Assembly: GCA_028699365.1 (NCBI GenBank)
Contig: JAQVUQ010000068.1
Span: 1 to 9,992, forward strand
Length of the DNA stretch: 9,992 bases
Direction of reading: 5' to 3'
From: UBA5359 sp028699365 [NCBI: bacterium]
Lineage (GTDB): Bacteria; UBP13; UBA5359
The notes beneath the pieces are model-generated. The model saw nothing but the letters and a program-made list of their open reading frames with translations, was not told the origin of the DNA and did no database searches. The position numbers and the translations under genes are program-made. Shown piece by piece: positions 6,223 to 9,992 of the stretch (the stretch's first letter is position 1; every line of letters starts with the position of its first letter).

Positions 6223-6838
6223 CCCGACTTACTGTCCTGCTCCCTCTCTTGAAGATTTCGTAATAATAGCCTTCCTCAGGTTCATTGCCAAAAGCAACAT
6301 CTTGCATTAATCGTAGAAGCATTATTGCCCCAGGTATAATATCATCATGATTAACTTCCTCAGCTACTATATCAGACATATGCGGATTTATATCTAACTC
6401 AATGTTTATACACCACCACTTCTCAACTTTGGTAAATAAATCAACAAGAACTTGGAATTTAGTTATATCAAAGTCTCTGTCGTCATTTACAAGAAAGCTC
6501 ATAAATTCATGTACAAGTTCGTTTCTATACTTCCGGATTATATCGTAAGTCTGCAGATCCACATCATCGATAGCGCCCATTTCTTTAAACCAAAGTAGCG
6601 AGGCATAACAGCGATCTTTATGCCTAGAAGGCACTTCAGCCTTATATGTTTTGCTCTCAACAAATCCATCGCTATCAAATTCTTCACAAAAGAACATCTT
6701 AGGGTTTTCGATAATAGTATCTTTGAACATTTCGAAGGCTGCTATAAACAGAGAAATCGTCAACAGGTTTCCTCGCAATGTTCCCGGATGGAGAAATTTC
6801 CTATATAAGTCCTTGACGTCTTTTTCAGGCGTCTTCAA
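6212..6838 (-). CDS. HEPN-like protein, possible RNase or defence component
   Basis: This 208-residue protein is largely helical and cytoplasmic. Residues 105-110, RNELVH in the context IIRKYRNELVHEF, match the HEPN motif R-N-x3-H (Rx4H), which is catalytic in many HEPN RNases and toxins. The N-terminal part (KFLHPGTLRGNLLTISLFIAAFEMFKD, in two stretches from 15 to 40) looks like a conserved helical pair seen in uncharacterised proteins. The frame begins at a TTG at 6838 that overlaps the glycosidase stop by four bases (TTGA), with AGGGGA seven bases upstream as ribosome site. There is no ATG or GTG between the preceding in-frame stop and this TTG, and the next Met is residue 37, inside the conserved helix. 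It is the first gene of the AT-rich block. Helical structure and motif are visible; RNase activity is inferred. Confidence 0.75.
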   Translation of the reverse strand: MKTPEKDVKDLYRKFLHPGTLRGNLLTISLFIAAFEMFKDTIIENPKMFFCEEFDSDGFVESKTYKAEVPSRHKDRCYASLLWFKEMGAIDDVDLQTYDIIRKYRNELVHEFMSFLVNDDRDFDITKFQVLVDLFTKVEKWWCINIELDINPHMSDIVAEEVNHDDIIPGAIMLLRLMQDVAFGNEPEEGYYYEIFKRGSRTVSRVDM

Positions 6839-8025
6839 CCGTTGTTCCCCTGAGCCACGGATACACCCTCACTCTGCCCGGCAAATACCGCCAAGGCCGA
6901 AGCCACCGGTCTCTCCCGGCCGTCGGAGGGGCTGTTGAGGATAGTTCCGTCCAGGTAAAGGGCACTTGAGCCACCACCATCGAAATTGAGGGCATCACGG
7001 GCGCCCAGGTTCAACAGCAGGGTTGCCAGCTCTTCCAGTGTCATGCCTATGCTGATGCCGGGCTGGCGGCCGTCGACGACGGCCAGAACGACGGTGCCGT
7101 CGGCTGCCAGGCCCAGACCGGTACGGGGTGCACGGCCTACGGCGATATCGTCCCTGAAGGCTTCCTCACGGGCAGTGATCTTCATCTGTCCCTGTTCTAC
7201 CAGTCTGGGACCGGCTCCCAGGCAGTACCAGGGTGTGCTGTCGGACAGGGGCTCGATAGACGGCAGGGCCGGTTCCGTGCCGAAGCTGATGGCCCCGGTC
7301 TTGTCGATATACAACGCACTGCGATTCAACAGGGGATAGCCCTCCCAGCGTCCCTCTATGATCAGCGCGCCCAGGGGACGGCCACTACGATCGAAATAGC
7401 CGCCGTTCACGGCCGCCAGGGCGCCGTTGCGCCTGGCTATGGAGCTGACGGTTTCCAATTTCTGCGCCCTGACCGGCTGCAGGCGATAAGCTTTGCCCGG
7501 GGGAATCAATACCGCGTGAACCGCAACGGGACCGGCCGCCGTTCCCCGGTAGATATCCACCACCTTCAACCCGGCAACCGTACGCTCCTGACGCTCTTCA
7601 TAGATACGCCTGATATCCAGCACCAGCCGGTCGGGATAGGCAGCCGCTGGAGGCAACCTGTAAGCCTTGACCGGAGCCCGGTAGGCCAGGTCCACATTGA
7701 CTTCCAGCCCGCCGGCGGCCGGCCCGGCTTTGACCGACCGGACGAAGCCCGCTTCCGGCAGCGGCAGATCAGCAGCGACAGTGGTGTCGAAACCAGACAA
7801 GTATATCTTGAGATTGCGCCCGGAGGCCTCCACCTTGTAATCCTTGACGGGAGCGGAGAGATCCAGCACCAGGCGATAGATATCACCGTTCAGCCTGCCA
7901 CGGCATCCCAGCAACCTGGGCAGAGTCGCCTCATCGGCCAACACCGTGCCGGAGATCAGGACAAGCGATAACAACAGTAAGCTGATAACTTTGAGCAGCG
8001 AACCTTTAACATTGAATAAATTCAT
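6835..8025 (-). CDS. Exported AMIN-domain phosphodiester glycosidase (NAGPA family)
   Basis: This 396-residue exported protein likely acts on glycan phosphodiesters or other envelope sugars. Residues 1-30 are a clear signal peptide (charged start, LLKVISLLLLSLVLISG core, cleavage after VLA). Residues about 36-140 are an AMIN domain (two similar beta units, RLVLDLSAP and DRLVLDIRR), which usually targets peptidoglycan or septal sites. Residues about 150-385 are the NAGPA / phosphodiester glycosidase domain, with AAVNGGYFD (204-212), RAPRTGLGLAADG (298-310), LNFDGGGSSALYL (346-358) and RPVASALAVF (372-381). The ATG at 8025 is chosen because the signal peptide starts there. A GTG at 8121 overlapping the mreB stop (GTGA) would add 32 residues ahead of the signal peptide, encoded by a small DNA repeat. 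Following mreB suggests a cell-wall role in the same operon. The exact substrate is unknown. Confidence 0.88.
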   Translation of the reverse strand: MNLFNVKGSLLKVISLLLLSLVLISGTVLADEATLPRLLGCRGRLNGDIYRLVLDLSAPVKDYKVEASGRNLKIYLSGFDTTVAADLPLPEAGFVRSVKAGPAAGGLEVNVDLAYRAPVKAYRLPPAAAYPDRLVLDIRRIYEERQERTVAGLKVVDIYRGTAAGPVAVHAVLIPPGKAYRLQPVRAQKLETVSSIARRNGALAAVNGGYFDRSGRPLGALIIEGRWEGYPLLNRSALYIDKTGAISFGTEPALPSIEPLSDSTPWYCLGAGPRLVEQGQMKITAREEAFRDDIAVGRAPRTGLGLAADGTVVLAVVDGRQPGISIGMTLEELATLLLNLGARDALNFDGGGSSALYLDGTILNSPSDGRERPVASALAVFAGQSEGVSVAQGNNG

Positions 8026-8040
8026 TATTGCCTTTACACC

Positions 8041-8106
8041 TGCCGCGCCGTAGCTTTCAGATATAGACGGGCTTGCCGCGCCGTAGCTCGCAGAGCGAAG
8101 GCGGGT
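8041..8106. repeat. Two-copy 33-bp imperfect direct repeat with REP-like hairpin
   Basis: The 15 bases TGCCGCGCCGTAGCT occur at 8041-8055 and 8074-8088, spaced exactly 33 bases, and the remainder of each unit is partly similar. On the minus strand GCCTTCGCTC, TGC, GAGCTACGGC can fold as a hairpin with 8 of 10 pairs. It lies between mreB and the signal-peptide start of the glycosidase gene. If translated from the GTG at 8121, it yields a repeated SYGAA peptide. Confidence 0.6.
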
Positions 8107-8117
8107 GCCTTTGTGCT

Positions 8118-9149
8118 TCACTTAATAGCACTCTTCCTTATGGTCGCCATACTTTTGGAGAGTATATCTATTTCATCCAGGGCTCGCCCGGTGCCTATGA
8201 CAACGCAACTGAGCGGATCGTCCGCCACCGTCACCCTGATGTGCGTGGCTTCCTGAAGAATCAGGTTGAGGCCGCGCAACAGCGCCCCGCCTCCGGTCAG
8301 CGTCAACCCGGTCTCGATGATATCGGCGGCCAGTTCCGGCGGAGTACGCTCCAGCACCATCTTGACCTGCTCGGCCATATTGAGAACGGTCTCCTGAAGA
8401 GCTTCGCGAACGTCTTCCTCGCTGACGGGAATAGTACACGGCAGTCCGGTAACGCCGTCGCGCCCTCTTATCTCCATGCGCCTGGGCTCGCCTACCGGAT
8501 AAACGGAACCTACGCGCATCTTTATCTCCTCGGCCGTCGGCTCGCCGATGACCACATTGTAGGCTTTCTTGACATGCTTGACCAGGGCTTCATCCATCCT
8601 GTCCCCGCCGACCCGCACGGATGAACTGACCACCACGCCGCCCAGAGAGATAACGGCGATATCGGTGGTGCCTCCGCCGATATCCACTATCATATGCCCC
8701 CTGGGCTCACTTACCGGCAGCCCGGCCCCGATGGCCGCAGCCATCGATTCCTCTATCAGAAAGGCCTGCTTGGCCCCGGCATGCAGGGTGGCGTCCAGAA
8801 CAGCCCGGCGTTCAACGCCGGTAGCGCCGGAGGGCACGCAGATCACTATCCGCGGTTTGAAAAAGCGGCTGTTGCCGCAGACTTTGGCGATGAAATATTG
8901 CAGCATACTCTCGGTGATGGAGTAATTGGCGATGACGCCGTCCTGCAGCGGCCTGACGGCGATAATGCTGTCGGGGGTCTTGCCCAGCATCTGCCGGGCT
9001 TCCACGCCCACGGCCATGATCCGCTTGGTTTCCTTGTTGATGGCAACCACAGACGGCTCACGCAAAACTATACCTTTACCCTTGACATAAACCAAAACGT
9101 TGGCCGTTCCCAGGTCTATGCCCAGGCTGAGCCCCAAATTGCCTACCAT
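8118..9149 (-). CDS. mreB: Rod-shape determining actin homologue MreB/Mbl
   Basis: This bacterial actin forms membrane-associated filaments that guide peptidoglycan synthesis along the cell wall. The 343-residue protein has the full family length. Phosphate 1 is GIDLGTAN (10-17), the catalytic loop region is LIEESMAAAIGAGLPV (131-146), phosphate 2 is MIVDIGGGTTDIAVISLGG (153-171), VRVGGDRMDEA is at 178-188, and the adenosine motif is TGGGALLRGL (285-294). The ATG at 9149 is chosen because GAGGTGG lies five bases upstream (9155-9161). A GTG at 9182 would add eleven residues but has no ribosome site and gives an atypical N-terminus. No mreC or mreD follows; the next gene is the exported glycosidase, so this could equally be the Mbl paralogue, which is often solitary. 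The promoter-like repeat copy B lies 63 bases upstream. Confidence 0.95.
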   Translation of the reverse strand: MVGNLGLSLGIDLGTANVLVYVKGKGIVLREPSVVAINKETKRIMAVGVEARQMLGKTPDSIIAVRPLQDGVIANYSITESMLQYFIAKVCGNSRFFKPRIVICVPSGATGVERRAVLDATLHAGAKQAFLIEESMAAAIGAGLPVSEPRGHMIVDIGGGTTDIAVISLGGVVVSSSVRVGGDRMDEALVKHVKKAYNVVIGEPTAEEIKMRVGSVYPVGEPRRMEIRGRDGVTGLPCTIPVSEEDVREALQETVLNMAEQVKMVLERTPPELAADIIETGLTLTGGGALLRGLNLILQEATHIRVTVADDPLSCVVIGTGRALDEIDILSKSMATIRKSAIK

Positions 9150-9154
9150 TAACG

Positions 9155-9161
9155 CCACCTC
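9155..9161 (-). promoter_or_regulatory. Ribosome binding site deciding the mreB start
   Basis: GAGGTGG on the minus strand is five bases ahead of the ATG at 9149. The upstream GTG at 9182 has no comparable site. Confidence 0.7.
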
Positions 9162-9211
9162 AATACGATTGCGGATTTCCACTGCGGATATGAGGGCAGT
9201 TTCATACTATG

Positions 9212-9251
9212 TATATTCTAGTGTACAGGGGGGCTATCCTGCAATGGGGAA
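9212..9251 (-). promoter_or_regulatory. Candidate sigma-H-like promoter of mreB (repeat copy B)
   Basis: On the minus strand GCAGGATAG, 12 bases, CTAGAATAT matches copy A at 2791-2830 in 37 of 40 positions; all differences fall in the GC-rich spacer. It supplies the last ten codons of hydF, and the hydF stop TAG lies within the -10 box. A start point near 9208 would give mreB a leader of about 58 bases. Function is inferred from position, orientation and duplication. Confidence 0.6.
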
Positions 9252-9992
9252 TATGTCTTATATACTTCCAGCGCCTGCGGAAAGGGCTGCAGGGCTCTTT
9301 CGAAGATGCCCAGGGAATAGGCGATGGTCAGGCCGTAATTGGTGATGGGCACGCCACATTGCCTGGCGCGGATGATGCGGCTTAGCATGGCCCTCCGGTT
9401 CCACATGCAGGCACCGCAGTGGATGATCAGCTTGTAGTCGCGGATATTCTCGGGGAAATCCTGTCCCTGAAAGTGATCGAAATGCAGCTTGCCGCCCACA
9501 TACTGAGTCAGCCAGCGCGGGATCTTCACCCGGCCGATATCGTCGCCGATGGGATGATGGGTGCAGGCTTCGCAGACCAGCACCTTATCGCCGGGATGCA
9601 GCTTCTCTATGGCCATGGCGCCGCGCACCATCTCGGCAAGATCGCCCTTGAAGCGGGCAAAGAGGATGGAGAACGAGGTCATGGGCACTTCCGGCGGGGT
9701 ATCGGCCGCCACCTTGAGAAAGGCCTGCGAATCCGTCACCACCAGAGCGGGCGGAGTCTTGAGACGATCCAGGGCGGAGCGCAGCTCACGCTCCTTGACC
9801 ACCATGACGTAGGCATCGCTGTCCAGTGCATCCCTGATGGCCTGCACCTGCGGCAGTATCAAGCGGCCCTTGGGCGCTTCCAGATCGATAGGCACCACCA
9901 GCACGGCCAGCTCGCCGGGCGGCAGCAGATCGCCCATAATGGACGGCAGGTCGACGGCTTCTTCCGGAGCGGCCTTGACGATGCGCTCCCGC
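9218..9992 (-). CDS. hydF: [FeFe]-hydrogenase H-cluster maturation GTPase HydF, partial (5' end missing)
   Basis: HydF is the scaffold on which the 2Fe subcluster of [FeFe]-hydrogenase is assembled before transfer to HydA, working with the radical SAM enzymes HydE and HydG. The window holds the last 257 residues; the frame is open to the right edge and the N-terminal GTPase domain lies outside. Visible are the dimerisation domain (LLPPGELAVLVVPID, then APKGRLILPQVQAIRDALD) and the Fe-S domain with the HydF signature C-x-H-x45-H-C-x-x-C (CTH at 9557-9565, HCGAC at 9407-9421), within the family's known range. The C-terminus ends in the duplicated promoter-like sequence shared with the mla upstream region. 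The gene implies an anaerobic hydrogen metabolism. No other hyd gene is in view; the spacing to mreB is 68 bases. Confidence 0.93.
   Translation of the reverse strand, partial: RERIVKAAPEEAVDLPSIMGDLLPPGELAVLVVPIDLEAPKGRLILPQVQAIRDALDSDAYVMVVKERELRSALDRLKTPPALVVTDSQAFLKVAADTPPEVPMTSFSILFARFKGDLAEMVRGAMAIEKLHPGDKVLVCEACTHHPIGDDIGRVKIPRWLTQYVGGKLHFDHFQGQDFPENIRDYKLIIHCGACMWNRRAMLSRIIRARQCGVPITNYGLTIAYSLGIFERALQPFPQALEVYKTYSPLQDSPPVH

Noticed and set aside
2791-6838. Insertion sequence or integrase-driven island
   Set aside because: No transposase, integrase, tRNA gene, terminal inverted repeats or clear target duplication is visible at the block boundaries.
7516-9152. Plus-strand open frames of 118-183 codons opposite mreB and the glycosidase
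   Set aside because: They are shadows of clearly recognised minus-strand genes with intact family motifs.
9150-9182. GTG start adding eleven residues to MreB
   Set aside because: It has no ribosome site, and MreB proteins normally begin close to the GIDLGTAN motif. The ATG at 9149 has a good site.

Overview
The window is read almost entirely from the minus strand, so transcription runs from high to low coordinates. It suggests an anaerobic, diderm (two-membrane) bacterium, plausibly an outer-membrane-bearing member of the Bacillota or a relative. The reasons are a HydF-type [FeFe]-hydrogenase maturase, a Bacillota-like MreB/Mbl, an AMIN-domain exported phosphodiester glycosidase, and an MlaE-MlaF-MlaD lipid transport operon whose MlaD is elongated and runs into a probable outer-membrane beta-barrel. 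The exact taxon cannot be fixed from the sequence.

Layout, in transcription order: (1) 9992-9218, the 3' part of hydF, cut by the window edge. (2) 9149-8118, mreB, followed by 8025-6835, an exported AMIN plus NAGPA-type glycosidase. Both are GC-rich (39 of 60 bases in the sampled stretch 7021-7080). (3) 6838-2851, an AT-richer block (23 of 60 in the sampled stretch 3361-3420). It carries a HEPN-like protein, a TcmP / DUF5131 (phage Gp37/Gp68) pair with its own near-consensus promoter, a winged-helix-like protein with paired cysteines, a double zinc-ribbon membrane protein, a doubtful 59-residue ORF and an intrinsic terminator. It looks like an inserted accessory cassette between conserved envelope genes. 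(4) 2763-1, the mlaE-mlaF-mlaD operon, tightly packed, with mlaD running off the left edge.

A 40-bp sequence occurs twice with 37 of 40 identical positions, at 2791-2830 and 9212-9251, in the same orientation. Each copy sits just upstream of an envelope operon (mlaE and mreB). Both copies fit the AGGA...GAAT pattern of sigma-H-type promoters with the same 12-base spacing, and also contain a weaker sigma-A-like match. This suggests that lipid transport and cell-shape genes are co-regulated.

The least explained part is the cassette. It joins a methyltransferase-like protein (TcmP), a three-cysteine protein that may bind an Fe-S cluster, two proteins with HEPN-style R-N-x(n)-H motifs, and a zinc-ribbon membrane protein. 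A defence or nucleic-acid-modification role is an inference only. No RNA genes, insertion sequences or CRISPR arrays were seen.
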